From the NCBI RefSeq assembly GCF_014200175.1, contig NZ_JACHBD010000003.1, forward strand, positions 434,001 to 498,000: a stretch of DNA of 64,000 bases, read 5' to 3'. The stretch is from Rhizobium lentis. Its GTDB lineage: Bacteria; Pseudomonadota; Alphaproteobacteria; Rhizobiales; Rhizobiaceae. Each line of letters opens with the position of its first letter. Position 1 is the stretch's first letter. The position numbers and the translations under genes were made by a program. The notes under the pieces are model-generated. The model searched no databases. It had not been told where the DNA came from and worked only from the letters and a program-made list of their open reading frames with translations. Positions 35,783 to 44,623 of the stretch are shown one piece after another.

Positions 35783-36949
35783 ATGGGCATCGCCAACGGC
35801 ATCCGCAAACAAGCAAGGAAGATCGCCATCGGCGAACGCCGCACCAGCGCCTGGGCGCAGTCATTGCGCGAGACGGCGGAGGAATTGCCTCCCCCGCCGG
35901 TGCATCGGCTTGAAAAGGACGGGCTTGATATCAGCATGGCTTGGGCGATCATCGGCATCTTCGTCATACTCGGCCTTGCCGCCGTCTACATGATGTCGTT
36001 GATCCTCATCCCCATCACCCTTGCCGTCGTCGTCGGCATGATCCTCGGCCTGGCCGCGGAAAATCTCGGCAAAATGGGCGTGCCCCGACTCGCCAACGCT
36101 TTTCTTTTGTCGAGCGGCGTTGCCCTTGTCATCGCACTGCTGGCCAACTCGCTTGCGGGTCCGCTGGCGACACTTGCCAATGAAGCGCCGGCCTTCGTCG
36201 AGCGGACGATCAGCCGCATTATGCCCTACCTGGAGCGCATCGAATGGTTGCACATCACGCCGGCGACATTCGAAAGCGGGCCGATGTCGATCGGCGCGCT
36301 GCTCGAGAACACCGGCAATGTGCTGCATTTGGTGACCACAAGCCTGACGCCGGCGCTGGTGCAGGGGCTGATCTTCTTCGCCGCGCTGCTGCTGTTCCTC
36401 GCCAGCCGGGTCAATCTGCGCAAGACGATCATCATGACCTTCCGCACCCGCACGCAGCGGCTGGCGGCGATCCGCGTCATCAATGCCGTCGAGCAGGTGC
36501 TCGGCTTCTATTTCGCCACAGCCTCGCTGATCTATGTCGGGCTCGGCGTCGTCATGACGGTCATCGCCTATGCGAGCGGATTGTCGGCACCGGTGCTGTG
36601 GGGCTTCTTCGCCTTCCTGTCGAGCTTCATTCCCTATCTTGGCATCACGCTGATGACGCTTTCCGTCGCCATCGCCGGCATCATCACCTATGACGGCTTC
36701 ATCGTCGGCCTGATGCCGGCCGCCGCCTTTTTCACCGTGCACCTCGTCATGGAAAACCTGATCTTTCCGGCGGTGATGGGACGGCGACTGGAAATCAACC
36801 CCTTTGTCGTCTTCATCGCCATCCTGTTCTGGACCTGGATGTGGGGCGCCGTCGGTGCAATGCTGGCTTTGCCGCTGTCGCTGATCGTCATGACTATTAT
36901 CGAGGAATTGCTGATCGAGGAAAGATCGCAGCCGCAATTGCCGAAGTGA
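35783..36949 (+). CDS. AI-2E family transporter (PerM/YdiK-type)
   Basis: A 388-residue membrane protein with about eight helices, of the AI-2E transporter family: SMAWAIIGIFVILGLAAVYMMSLILIPITLAVVVG, a central amphipathic/soluble part (about residues 130-200), and the conserved C-terminal half VINAVEQVLGFYFATASLIYVGLG, LSSFIPYLGITLM, HLVMENLIFPAVMGRRLEINPFVVFIAILFWTWMWGAVGAMLALPLSLIV. Members export varied small molecules or act as ion exchangers; the AI-2 link is not general. The ATG at 35783 (MGIANG) is preferred to those upstream. The FAD oxidoreductase gene follows after 18 bases. Confidence 0.88.
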   Translation: MGIANGIRKQARKIAIGERRTSAWAQSLRETAEELPPPPVHRLEKDGLDISMAWAIIGIFVILGLAAVYMMSLILIPITLAVVVGMILGLAAENLGKMGVPRLANAFLLSSGVALVIALLANSLAGPLATLANEAPAFVERTISRIMPYLERIEWLHITPATFESGPMSIGALLENTGNVLHLVTTSLTPALVQGLIFFAALLLFLASRVNLRKTIIMTFRTRTQRLAAIRVINAVEQVLGFYFATASLIYVGLGVVMTVIAYASGLSAPVLWGFFAFLSSFIPYLGITLMTLSVAIAGIITYDGFIVGLMPAAAFFTVHLVMENLIFPAVMGRRLEINPFVVFIAILFWTWMWGAVGAMLALPLSLIVMTIIEELLIEERSQPQLPK

Positions 36950-36967
36950 TCAAGCGAGGAGACATCC

Positions 36968-38260
36968 GTGGCATCCGATCTCGCACTCGACGAGTCCGAC
37001 CATGAGCAGATGGTCAGCGGCCGTTCGTTCTGGGGACGAACCGGCATCCGGCCGGCATGGCAAGCGATCGGTGATAGCTTTTCCACCGATGTCGCGGTGA
37101 TTGGCGGCGGCATCACCGGCGCGCTGGTCGCAGAGCACCTTGCAGCGCGCGGCTTCTCGGTTGTCATCATCGACCGGCAGGAGCCGGGTTTCGGCAGCAC
37201 CGTCGCCAGCACGGCGATGCTGCAATGGGAAATCGACAGTACGCTCAGCGAGCTGGAGACCTGGTACGGCTTCGAGCGCGCCGCCGGCATCTATCGCCGC
37301 AGCGCCGCTGCCGTCGCAGGTCTTGCCAAGCTGATTGCCGCAAACGACATCGCCTGCGGCTTCCGGCCGCGCAACACGCTTTATCTCGCTGCCAACCAGG
37401 AAGGCGCCCGCGACCTGCTGGAAGAGCGCCAGCTGCGGCGCCGCGCCGGCCTTCCAGGTGTCTATCTCGAACATCCCGATCTCTTCACCCAGTTCGAGCT
37501 CGATCGCGATGGGGCAATTTATTCGCCGGGTTCGGCGGAGGCCGATCCGCTGCTGCTCACCTGGGCGGTGATCGCGATGGCCCTTCGGCGCGGCGCGCAG
37601 CTGGTCAAGGCTTCGGTGACCGCTCTGCACAGCGAAGGCGATCACGTCACGGCCGAAACCGACGGCGGCCCGGTGATCGAAGCGCGGCATGTCGTGCTGG
37701 CCACCGGCTATTCGATGCCGGGTCTCGACATGCCGAAGCTGCACCGGACAAGCTCGAGCTGGGCAGTCGCCACCGTGCCGCAGGACCCCGCGACGTTCTG
37801 GCGCGACAGGGCGTTGATCTGGGAGGATAGCCATCCCTATCTCTACATGCGCACGACCGCCGACAACCGCATCGTCGCCGGTGGTGAAGACGACGGCACT
37901 GTCGATGCCGCGGTGCGCGAGCGGAAGCTGGCGGCCAAGACCCGGGCAATCCAGGAAAAAATGAAGCGGCTCTGGCCGAGAGCGGACGCCCGCATCGCCC
38001 ATGCCTGGGGCGGAACCTTCGGCGAAACCGCCGACGGCCTGCCGCTGATCGGCCCCGTGCCCGGAATGCCCCATGTGCTTGCCGCCTATGGCTACGGCGG
38101 CAACGGCATTACTTTTTCCTATCTTGCCGCGCAGATGATCGGCGCGATCATTGCCGGGATTCACCGCGACTGGTTCGAGGATTTCGCGCTCGATCGGGAT
38201 AGACCGGGGCTGCGGCGATTTGGGGAGGATCGGCTGCGGGTTGGGAGTGAGTTGAGGTAG
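36968..38260 (+). CDS. FAD-dependent oxidoreductase (DAO family)
   Basis: A 430-residue flavoprotein of the D-amino acid oxidase/glycine oxidase fold. The Rossmann FAD motif is STDVAVIGGGITGALVAEHLAARGFSVVIIDR (about residues 38-69). The C-terminal FAD contact HAWGGTFGETADGLPLIGPVPGMPHVLAAYGYGGNGITFS (about 338-378) is clear. The start is GTG 36968 with GAGGAG upstream. Substrate unknown; it has no C-terminal Rieske domain. It is probably co-transcribed with the AI-2E-type transporter, 18 bases before it. Confidence 0.88.
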   Translation: MASDLALDESDHEQMVSGRSFWGRTGIRPAWQAIGDSFSTDVAVIGGGITGALVAEHLAARGFSVVIIDRQEPGFGSTVASTAMLQWEIDSTLSELETWYGFERAAGIYRRSAAAVAGLAKLIAANDIACGFRPRNTLYLAANQEGARDLLEERQLRRRAGLPGVYLEHPDLFTQFELDRDGAIYSPGSAEADPLLLTWAVIAMALRRGAQLVKASVTALHSEGDHVTAETDGGPVIEARHVVLATGYSMPGLDMPKLHRTSSSWAVATVPQDPATFWRDRALIWEDSHPYLYMRTTADNRIVAGGEDDGTVDAAVRERKLAAKTRAIQEKMKRLWPRADARIAHAWGGTFGETADGLPLIGPVPGMPHVLAAYGYGGNGITFSYLAAQMIGAIIAGIHRDWFEDFALDRDRPGLRRFGEDRLRVGSELR

Positions 38261-38336
38261 AGGCTTTGTATTGGCTGCTGTGCCGAGCAAGCCCCCGGCA
38301 GGGCAGAGGGACTTGCACAGCATAACCCTCGCGGAA

Positions 38337-39125
38337 CTACTCCGTCGTCTTGTCGTCGCCCATATCCTCCACATCATCCAGCCGGACGAATTCCGTGCCC
38401 CTCATCTTCAGATCGACCAGCGCCTTCGCCACCCCCTCGCCGGCAGCATGGGTCGGCTGGTTGATGTGGGAGATGACGACATCGCCGTCTTTGGCCGAGG
38501 CGATGCGCTTTTCGGTGATCACGGCGCCGAGCAGCGAGCCGCCGTCGCCGTTCACCGAATAACCGGCGATGCGATAGCCGAGGGCGCGGATTTCGCCGAT
38601 GGCGGAAAGGTCATATTTGGCGGTCGAGCCGCGGAACCAGTGCGGTGCGGGAATGCCGGCTGCGAGCATGGCGGCAGCGCCGCCTTCGACTTCCTGTCGG
38701 ACGGCCTGCGGCGAGCCGGCGGACGCGATGCCATAGACCAGCGTAGGCGTATCGACGGCGGGAATGTGGTTCTCGCCGTGATTTTCGAGTTCGAACAAGT
38801 CGGGGTTCTGCAGGAAGACGGCGAGCGCAGCGGGGTTGCGCTTCAGCCAGCGGGCGGTGACGAAGATCGTCGCCGGGATGCGCTCGCGCACCAGGGTCGA
38901 CAGGATGCGCTCGTCCGCCTGGCCCATGCAGGCGTCGAAGGTGAGCGCAATGCGGGCATGGCCTGATATATTGGAGCGGGCAATATGCAGATGCGGCTCG
39001 ACGAGCTCGACCGCCAGGTTCTTCACGACCGGAGCGGCGGCCGCCGGCAGCGGCGGCGTTTCGGCCGCGCAAAGCGTGGAGAGGCCGGCCAGAAGAAACG
39101 CCGAAACAAGAAAGATACGGTTCAT
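38337..39125 (-). CDS. Polysaccharide deacetylase-family protein, atypical site
   Basis: A 262-residue NodB-fold protein with a signal peptide (about residues 1-21). The first catalytic motif, normally TFDDG, reads TFDACMG (62-68): the base Asp is kept, the metal-binding Asp is Ala. The second motif H-S/T-x-x-H reads NHGENH (His pair spacing kept), and HWFRGSTAKYD matches the RxP-type third motif only loosely. It could be a deacetylase with altered metal binding or a non-catalytic carbohydrate binder. No neighbouring polysaccharide genes. Confidence 0.85.
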   Translation of the reverse strand: MNRIFLVSAFLLAGLSTLCAAETPPLPAAAAPVVKNLAVELVEPHLHIARSNISGHARIALTFDACMGQADERILSTLVRERIPATIFVTARWLKRNPAALAVFLQNPDLFELENHGENHIPAVDTPTLVYGIASAGSPQAVRQEVEGGAAAMLAAGIPAPHWFRGSTAKYDLSAIGEIRALGYRIAGYSVNGDGGSLLGAVITEKRIASAKDGDVVISHINQPTHAAGEGVAKALVDLKMRGTEFVRLDDVEDMGDDKTTE

Positions 39126-39216
39126 GGAAGGACTTCTATGATTCCATCGGCCGAGTTTAGCGACGGCACTCGTCCACCGCCATGCGGCCGGTCAGCGCAG
39201 CCAACGGGACAGGCGA

Positions 39217-39606
39217 TCAATCGTAGAGATAATATTTATCCCACTTCTCGCGCGGCACCTTGTCGCCGATCTGGTAATCGAGCTGGCGCACGTTGATATG
39301 CTGCGGACCGGTGATGCAGGTGTAGGAGAGATGGTACCAGTCGCCCTTGCTGCGGAAGACCGCGCCTGGCGCCTGCAGCGAATTGTCGCCGGCGATCGGG
39401 TCCTTGAAGGTGTAGGCGATCACCTTGTCGGGCTTGAAGCCGGTGCTGTCCTGGTTGATGCGGCTCATCGCCTCGGTGTCGCAGCTCTGCTCCAGACGGG
39501 TCGAGGGATCAAGTTTTTCCAGCTGCTTCTTGATGGCGGGGTCGACCGCAAAGGCGGGGGCAGCAAGGCCGAGGAGGGATACAAACAGGAGCAGATGTTT
39601 CGGCAT
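39217..39606 (-). CDS. DUF930 domain-containing secreted protein
   Basis: A 129-residue protein with a signal peptide (MPKHLLLFVSLLGLAAPAFA) and a mature DUF930 domain: LEKLDPSTRLEQSCDTEAMSRI, KPDKVIAYTFKDPI, FRSKGDWYHLSYTCITGPQHINV, ending DKYYLYD. Two cysteines (in QSCDTEA and YTCITG) probably form a disulfide in the periplasm. Function unknown; the family is mainly rhizobial. The frame is clean and composition is typical. Confidence 0.85.
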   Translation of the reverse strand: MPKHLLLFVSLLGLAAPAFAVDPAIKKQLEKLDPSTRLEQSCDTEAMSRINQDSTGFKPDKVIAYTFKDPIAGDNSLQAPGAVFRSKGDWYHLSYTCITGPQHINVRQLDYQIGDKVPREKWDKYYLYD

Positions 39607-39841
39607 TGAAGAAAAATCCCTTGCTGTTGTCCACCCTGCCGCAGGCAGCTTGCCGGGGGCTTGGCACGTGTAAATTTCGATCTGCGATAGCGGACATTCT
39701 TAAATATTGTGGTGACATCAAGGCAGGGCGGACCGAGCCGCCCCATCGCCTGTGGAAGGTCACCTCGCCCCTTGGCGCTTGATCCGGAACCGGTGCGCCT
39801 CTATCTCTTGCCAACCCGACATTCCCACCGGAGCCAATTCC

Positions 39842-41950
39842 TTGTCCGTTTTCAAGAACCTGCCGACCCCGCCCGCCGCGCCGAAGAAGCCCGTCTCCGA
39901 TACGCGCCACGGCATTACCCGCACGGACGATTACGCCTGGCTGCGCGCCGACAACTGGCAGGCGATGTTCAAGGATCCATCGATCCTCGATCCCGAGATC
40001 CGCCGGCATCTCGAAGCTGAGAACGCCTATATGAATGCGGCGATGGAGGACACCAAGCCGCTGCAGAAGGTGCTGTTTTCCGAAATGCGCGGCCGCATCA
40101 AGGAGGACGACAGCTCAGTGCCGGTCAAGGACGGCGCCTATGCCTACGGCACGTCCTACGTGACCGGCGGCGAACAGCCGCGCTATTTTCGCATTCCTCG
40201 CGATGGCAATGTCGCCGATGAGACGATCCGCACGGTGCTGCTCGACGGCGACAAGGAAGCATCAGGCAAGGCCTATTTCCGCCTCGCCGGCCTCGACCAT
40301 TCCACCGACCACGGCCGCGGCATCTGGGGCTATGACGACAAGGGGTCGGAATTCTTCACGCTGAAGGTGCGCGACCTTTCGACCGGCCAGGATCTCGACG
40401 ACGTGATCGAGAATACCGGCGGCGGCGGCGTCTGGGCGCCCGACGGCAAGAGCTTCTTCTATTCGGCGCTCGACGAGAACCACCGGCCCTCCAAGGTGTT
40501 CCACCATATTGTCGGCCGGCCGCAATCGGAGGACCGGCTGGTCTACGAGGAGGCCGATGCCGGCTTCTTCATGGGCGTCGGCGGCTCGCTGCTGGATGAC
40601 TTCATCTATATCGACATCCACGATCACGAGACCAGCGAATACCGGCTGCTGTCGACCAAGGATCTGACTGCCGAGCCGAAGCTGGTGGCGGCCCGCCAGG
40701 AAGGCATCGAATATTCGCTGACCGAGGGCGGCGACGTCTTCTACATTCTGACGAATGACGGCGGCGCCAAGGATTTCAAGATCATGGAAGCGCCGGTTGA
40801 TAAGCCGGGCAAGGAAAACTGGCGCGAGGTCGTGCCGCATAAGCCCGGCACGCTGATCATCAGCCACATGGCCTATGCCCGCCATCTCCTGTGGCTGGAG
40901 CGCAAGGACGGGCTGCCGCGGATCATGATCCGCGATCGGGCGACCGGCGAGGAACATGCGATCGCCTTTGCCGAAGAAGCCTATTCGCTGGGGCTTTCGG
41001 GTGCTGCGGAATACGACACCGATGTCATCCGCTTCTCCTATTCCTCGATGACGACGCCTTCGCAGCTCTACGACTACAACATGGTGACGCGCGAGCGCAC
41101 GCTCTTGAAGACGCAGGAAGTGCCGTCGGGCCACAATCCCGAAGACTACGTCACCCGCCGGGTCTTCGCCCCCGCCTGGGATGGCGAGACCGTGCCGGTC
41201 ACCCTGCTCTACCGCAAGGACACGCCGCTCGATGGCAGCGCCCCCTGCCTGCTCTATGGCTACGGCGCCTACGGCATCACCATTCCGGCCGGCTTCAACA
41301 CCAATTGCCTGTCGCTCGCCGACCGCGGCTTCGTCTATGCCATCGCCCATATCCGCGGCGGCAAGGACAAGGGCTTTGCCTGGTACGAAGAGGGCAAGAT
41401 GGACAAGAAAACGAACACCTTCAAGGACTTCGTCGCCGCGGCCGACTATCTGAATCAACAGAAGTTCACCTCTTACGCGAAGATCATCGCCGAGGGCGGC
41501 TCGGCAGGCGGCATGTTGATGGGCGCTGTCGCCAACATGGCGCCGGGAAAATTTGCCGGCATCATCGCCGCCGTCCCCTTCGTCGACGTGCTCAACACCA
41601 TGCTCGACGACACCTTGCCGCTGACGCCGCCGGAATGGCCGGAATGGGGCAACCCGATCGACAGCCGCGAAGAATACGAGCAGATCGCCGCCTATTCGCC
41701 CTATGACAATGTCGGCGCCAAAGCCTATCCGCCGATCCTGGCGCTCGGCGGCCTGACCGACCCGCGCGTCACCTATTGGGAGCCGGCCAAATGGGTGGCG
41801 AAGCTGCGCGACACGACCACCGGCGCGGCGCCGATCCTGCTCAAGACCAACATGGACGCCGGCCATGGCGGCGCCTCGGGGCGTTTCCAGCGGCTGGAGG
41901 AGATTGCGTTTGAGTATGCGTTTGCGATCAAGGTGGCGGGGAAGATGTAA
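39842..41950 (+). CDS. ptrB: Oligopeptidase B (S9A prolyl oligopeptidase family)
   Basis: A 702-residue serine peptidase that cleaves short peptides after basic residues. The N-terminal seven-bladed propeller begins RHGITRTDDYAWLRADNW. The catalytic alpha/beta-hydrolase domain has LLYGYGAYGITIPAGFN, the nucleophile Ser in IAEGGSAGGMLMGA and the catalytic His in MDAGHGGASGRF, with Asp in LGGLTDPRVTYWEP. The start is TTG 39842 (CGGAG nine bases upstream), which restores family length; the frame is open further upstream without support. No signal peptide, so cytoplasmic. Confidence 0.93.
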   Translation: MSVFKNLPTPPAAPKKPVSDTRHGITRTDDYAWLRADNWQAMFKDPSILDPEIRRHLEAENAYMNAAMEDTKPLQKVLFSEMRGRIKEDDSSVPVKDGAYAYGTSYVTGGEQPRYFRIPRDGNVADETIRTVLLDGDKEASGKAYFRLAGLDHSTDHGRGIWGYDDKGSEFFTLKVRDLSTGQDLDDVIENTGGGGVWAPDGKSFFYSALDENHRPSKVFHHIVGRPQSEDRLVYEEADAGFFMGVGGSLLDDFIYIDIHDHETSEYRLLSTKDLTAEPKLVAARQEGIEYSLTEGGDVFYILTNDGGAKDFKIMEAPVDKPGKENWREVVPHKPGTLIISHMAYARHLLWLERKDGLPRIMIRDRATGEEHAIAFAEEAYSLGLSGAAEYDTDVIRFSYSSMTTPSQLYDYNMVTRERTLLKTQEVPSGHNPEDYVTRRVFAPAWDGETVPVTLLYRKDTPLDGSAPCLLYGYGAYGITIPAGFNTNCLSLADRGFVYAIAHIRGGKDKGFAWYEEGKMDKKTNTFKDFVAAADYLNQQKFTSYAKIIAEGGSAGGMLMGAVANMAPGKFAGIIAAVPFVDVLNTMLDDTLPLTPPEWPEWGNPIDSREEYEQIAAYSPYDNVGAKAYPPILALGGLTDPRVTYWEPAKWVAKLRDTTTGAAPILLKTNMDAGHGGASGRFQRLEEIAFEYAFAIKVAGKM

Positions 41951-41993
41951 AATCTTCAGGGCCGGCACGGTACAGCGGCCAAGGGAGAAAAAA

Positions 41994-42515
41994 ATGTACG
42001 TCTACGTCGCTCTCCTCCGCGCCGTGAACGTCGGCGGCACCGGTTCGCTGCCGATGGCCGAGCTGAAGGTGATCTGCGAAGGCCTCGGCTTTGCCGATGT
42101 GAAGACCTACATCCAGAGCGGCAACGTGCTTTTCCGCTCGGATGAATCCGAAAAAGCGGTCGAGGCGAAGCTCGACGAAGCCCTCGGGCAAAAGATGGGC
42201 AAGCGGCCGGGCGTGATGGTGCGTAGCTTGAAGGAACTTAGCGACATCATCGCCAACGCTCCCTTCCCCCATGCCAAGCCGAACTTCCTGCTTGTCTACT
42301 TCCTGCCCGAAAAGACGCCCGGCGATGCGCTGGACAAGATGGTGGCGCCCGACGGCGAGGAGGCGAAGCTTGCCGGGCGGGAAATCTATGTGCATTATCC
42401 GAACGGCTCCGGCCGGTCGAAGCTGAAGCTGCCGGCGCTGAAGCCCGGAACGTCCCGCAACCTCAACACCGTGCGCAAGCTCGCCGAAATGGCGGCCGAC
42501 ATGGAGGCCGGCTAA
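41994..42515 (+). CDS. DUF1697 domain-containing protein
   Basis: A 173-residue cytoplasmic protein of the DUF1697 family: YVALLRAVNVGGTGSLPMAELKVICEGLGFADVKTYIQSGNVLFRS is the family hallmark, and the C-terminal SRSKLKLP-type segment with GTSRNLNTVRKLAEMA completes it. Function unknown. GGGAGAAAAAA precedes the ATG. It is 44 bases downstream of ptrB and overlaps the convergent TetR gene by four bases. Confidence 0.9.
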   Translation: MYVYVALLRAVNVGGTGSLPMAELKVICEGLGFADVKTYIQSGNVLFRSDESEKAVEAKLDEALGQKMGKRPGVMVRSLKELSDIIANAPFPHAKPNFLLVYFLPEKTPGDALDKMVAPDGEEAKLAGREIYVHYPNGSGRSKLKLPALKPGTSRNLNTVRKLAEMAADMEAG

Positions 42516-43189
42516 GGCTGGCCGCCGCCGGCGGCGCCAAAGGCCTGCGCAGGCCTCACGACGGCAAGGGGCTGCTCGACAGCCGGCTGGAAGAGCAGGC
42601 GTACGAAGGTCCTCAGCATCAGCACCTGCTCGGCCAGCGTGTTCGGCTCCTTCAGTGTCTTCGACAGCACGATGCCGCCTTCGAGGACGGAGGAAACCAT
42701 GTCGGCGAGCTGATCGACATCGACGGGCTCGCGCGGCGGATAGACATCCATGATTTCCCTCAACATACGGCCGAAGCGGCGACGCCAGGCAAGCACCGCA
42801 TTCCGGTTCGTTTCCTGTATCTCCCGGTCGAACAGCCGCTCATAGTAGCAGACGGTCGCCACGAGGCAGCCGGGGTGGCCGTTGGGCAGGTCGGAGAGAA
42901 GTTCGGAAAGCAGCTTCAGGCCGAGCAGGAAGGATTGCAGAGGATCGTCCATGAGGTCGCGCGCACGGCTGAATATCTCGTCATAGATGCGCTCGTCGTT
43001 TTCGATGTAACGGTTGAGCAGCGCCTTGGCGAGTTCGTTCTTGTCCTTGAAGTGATAGAAGAAGCCGCTCTTGGTAATGCCGGTTTCGGCGATCAGCTCC
43101 TCGATGGAGGTGCCGCCGAAGCCCTTCTGCAATACCGCCGCTTCGGCCACATCGAGAATGCGGGTCCGCGTTTCCTCTCCCTTTCGCAT
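42512..43189 (-). CDS. TetR/AcrR family transcriptional regulator
   Basis: A 225-residue repressor. The N-terminal helix-turn-helix is TRTRILDVAEAAVLQKGFGGTSIEELIAETGITKSGFFYHFKDKNELAKALL (about residues 7-58). The C-terminal ligand domain carries GHPGCLVATVCYYERLFD as in YxaF/LmrA-like TetR proteins. AGGAGGGGG precedes the ATG at 43189. It is divergent from the homocysteine methyltransferase homologue, which it may control; an imperfect palindrome (GATTG-ATTT-CAATC, 43276-43289) lies between the genes. Confidence 0.9.
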   Translation of the reverse strand: MRKGEETRTRILDVAEAAVLQKGFGGTSIEELIAETGITKSGFFYHFKDKNELAKALLNRYIENDERIYDEIFSRARDLMDDPLQSFLLGLKLLSELLSDLPNGHPGCLVATVCYYERLFDREIQETNRNAVLAWRRRFGRMLREIMDVYPPREPVDVDQLADMVSSVLEGGIVLSKTLKEPNTLAEQVLMLRTFVRLLFQPAVEQPLAVVRPAQAFGAAGGGQP

Positions 43190-43411
43190 TTCCCCCTCCT
43201 GTACCCGCGGTACAGTTTCGAGCGCCGAAGGTTCGCATCCGCTTCGGTTCCGGGCAGCATCGGCTGATGCCAAGCGATTGATTTCAATCCGCTAAAATCG
43301 AAATTTCCGCCAGTATACCTCAAGTCGCCTAGTTTGGCAGCCGATTAAGCGGCAGAACTTTACTCATCGACGGCCGCCATTTCAGGCGCCGCGACGGGAG
43401 AGACCACAACA

Positions 43412-44359
43412 ATGGCAAAGTACAGACATAGTTTACCGCAACTCAAAGGCGGCACCTTCCTGACCGATGGCGGCATGGAGACGACGATGATCTTCCAGGA
43501 AGGGATCGCGCTTCCGCATTTCGCCGCCTTCGTATTGCTGGCTTCCGAAGATGGCCGGAACCGCACGCGGAACTACTATCGCCGCTACCTCGACATCGCA
43601 CGGCGGCACGGTACCGGCTTCGTGCTCGACACCGCCACGTGGCGGGCCAATCCCGACTGGGGGCGAAAGCTCGGTTACACCAGCGAAGCGCTGAAGGCGG
43701 CGAACGAAGAAGCCGTCGAACTGCTGGCCGGCTTGCGCAGCACCTATGAGCAGCCGGGGCAGCCGATCGTCATCAGCGGCGCCATCGGCCCGCGCGGTGA
43801 CGGCTACAAGGCGGGCATGATGAGCGCCAACGAAGCGGAGGACTACCACGCCTTCCAGATCGAAGCCTTCGCCGGCACGGAAGCGGACATGGTGAGCGCC
43901 TTCACGTTGACGAATATCGACGAGGCGATCGGCGTGGCGCGTGCGGCAAAGTCGTTCGCCATGCCCTGCGCCATATCCTTCACGCTGGAGACGGACGGCA
44001 GGCTGGTGACGGGCCGCAGCATTCAGGACGCCATCGAGACGACCGACATGGCGACTGGCGGAGCACCGGTCTACTACATGATCAATTGCGCGCATCCGAC
44101 GCATTTCGAAGGCGCTCTCGATCATGGCAGCGCATGGGTAAAGCGCATTTCCGGCATCCGCGCCAATGCTTCGACCATGAGCCACGAGCAGCTTGATAAC
44201 AGCGAGACACTCGATGCCGGCGATCCCGAAGATCTCGGGCGGCGATACCGCAAGCTTCTCGATCGCATGCCCGAGCTGCGCGTGCTCGGCGGCTGCTGCG
44301 GCACGGATCATAGCCATGTGGCGGCCATCTGCGAGGCATGCCTGCCGCAGGCGGCGTGA
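43412..44359 (+). CDS. Homocysteine S-methyltransferase family protein
   Basis: A 315-residue zinc methyltransferase domain protein (MmuM/BHMT fold): FLTDGGMETTMIFQEGIALPHFAAF at the N-terminus, the zinc cysteines in INCAHPTHF (about residue 226) and GGCCGTDHSHVAAI (about 291-304). It would transfer a methyl group to homocysteine or a related thiol from an S-methyl or N-methyl donor; which donor is unknown. It lacks B12 domains. ACAAC precedes the ATG without a strong ribosome binding site. Divergent from the TetR gene. Confidence 0.9.
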   Translation: MAKYRHSLPQLKGGTFLTDGGMETTMIFQEGIALPHFAAFVLLASEDGRNRTRNYYRRYLDIARRHGTGFVLDTATWRANPDWGRKLGYTSEALKAANEEAVELLAGLRSTYEQPGQPIVISGAIGPRGDGYKAGMMSANEAEDYHAFQIEAFAGTEADMVSAFTLTNIDEAIGVARAAKSFAMPCAISFTLETDGRLVTGRSIQDAIETTDMATGGAPVYYMINCAHPTHFEGALDHGSAWVKRISGIRANASTMSHEQLDNSETLDAGDPEDLGRRYRKLLDRMPELRVLGGCCGTDHSHVAAICEACLPQAA

Positions 44360-44387
44360 GCCCAAGAGGGAGGACAGGAGGATGACG

Positions 44388-44606
44388 ATGGTGGGAGCGG
44401 AGTCGCGCCGGCGAGGCTGGCGCGGGCTGTGGCTTAGAATCACGGGGCGGCGCGGGCGCGCCGAGCCCGAGGCGATGGTGGAGGTCGCGTTGCGGGATAT
44501 CGATCTCGCAGCCTTTGGCGGGCCGAGCGCCTACGGGCTCGAGGCCGACCGACGTGAGGGCCGGCGCATGCGGCGCAAGCCACCGCGGGGGACCGTCTGC
44601 TTCTGA
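44388..44606 (+). CDS. Small arginine-rich hypothetical protein
   Basis: A possible 72-residue basic protein (about 25% Arg) with AGGAGG seven bases before the ATG at 44388. The middle part (MVEVALRDIDLAAFGGPSAYGLEADR) looks like real protein. It starts 28 bases after the methyltransferase gene and could be co-transcribed; convergent with the MFS gene. No family recognised. Confidence 0.5.
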   Translation: MVGAESRRRGWRGLWLRITGRRGRAEPEAMVEVALRDIDLAAFGGPSAYGLEADRREGRRMRRKPPRGTVCF

Positions 44607-44623
44607 TGAGAGAAAAGGCGGCG

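Noticed and set aside
35861..36937. A 358-codon minus-strand frame
   Set aside because: Antisense to the AI-2E family transporter.
40262..41968. A 568-codon minus-strand frame
   Set aside because: Antisense to oligopeptidase B, which has its full catalytic triad.
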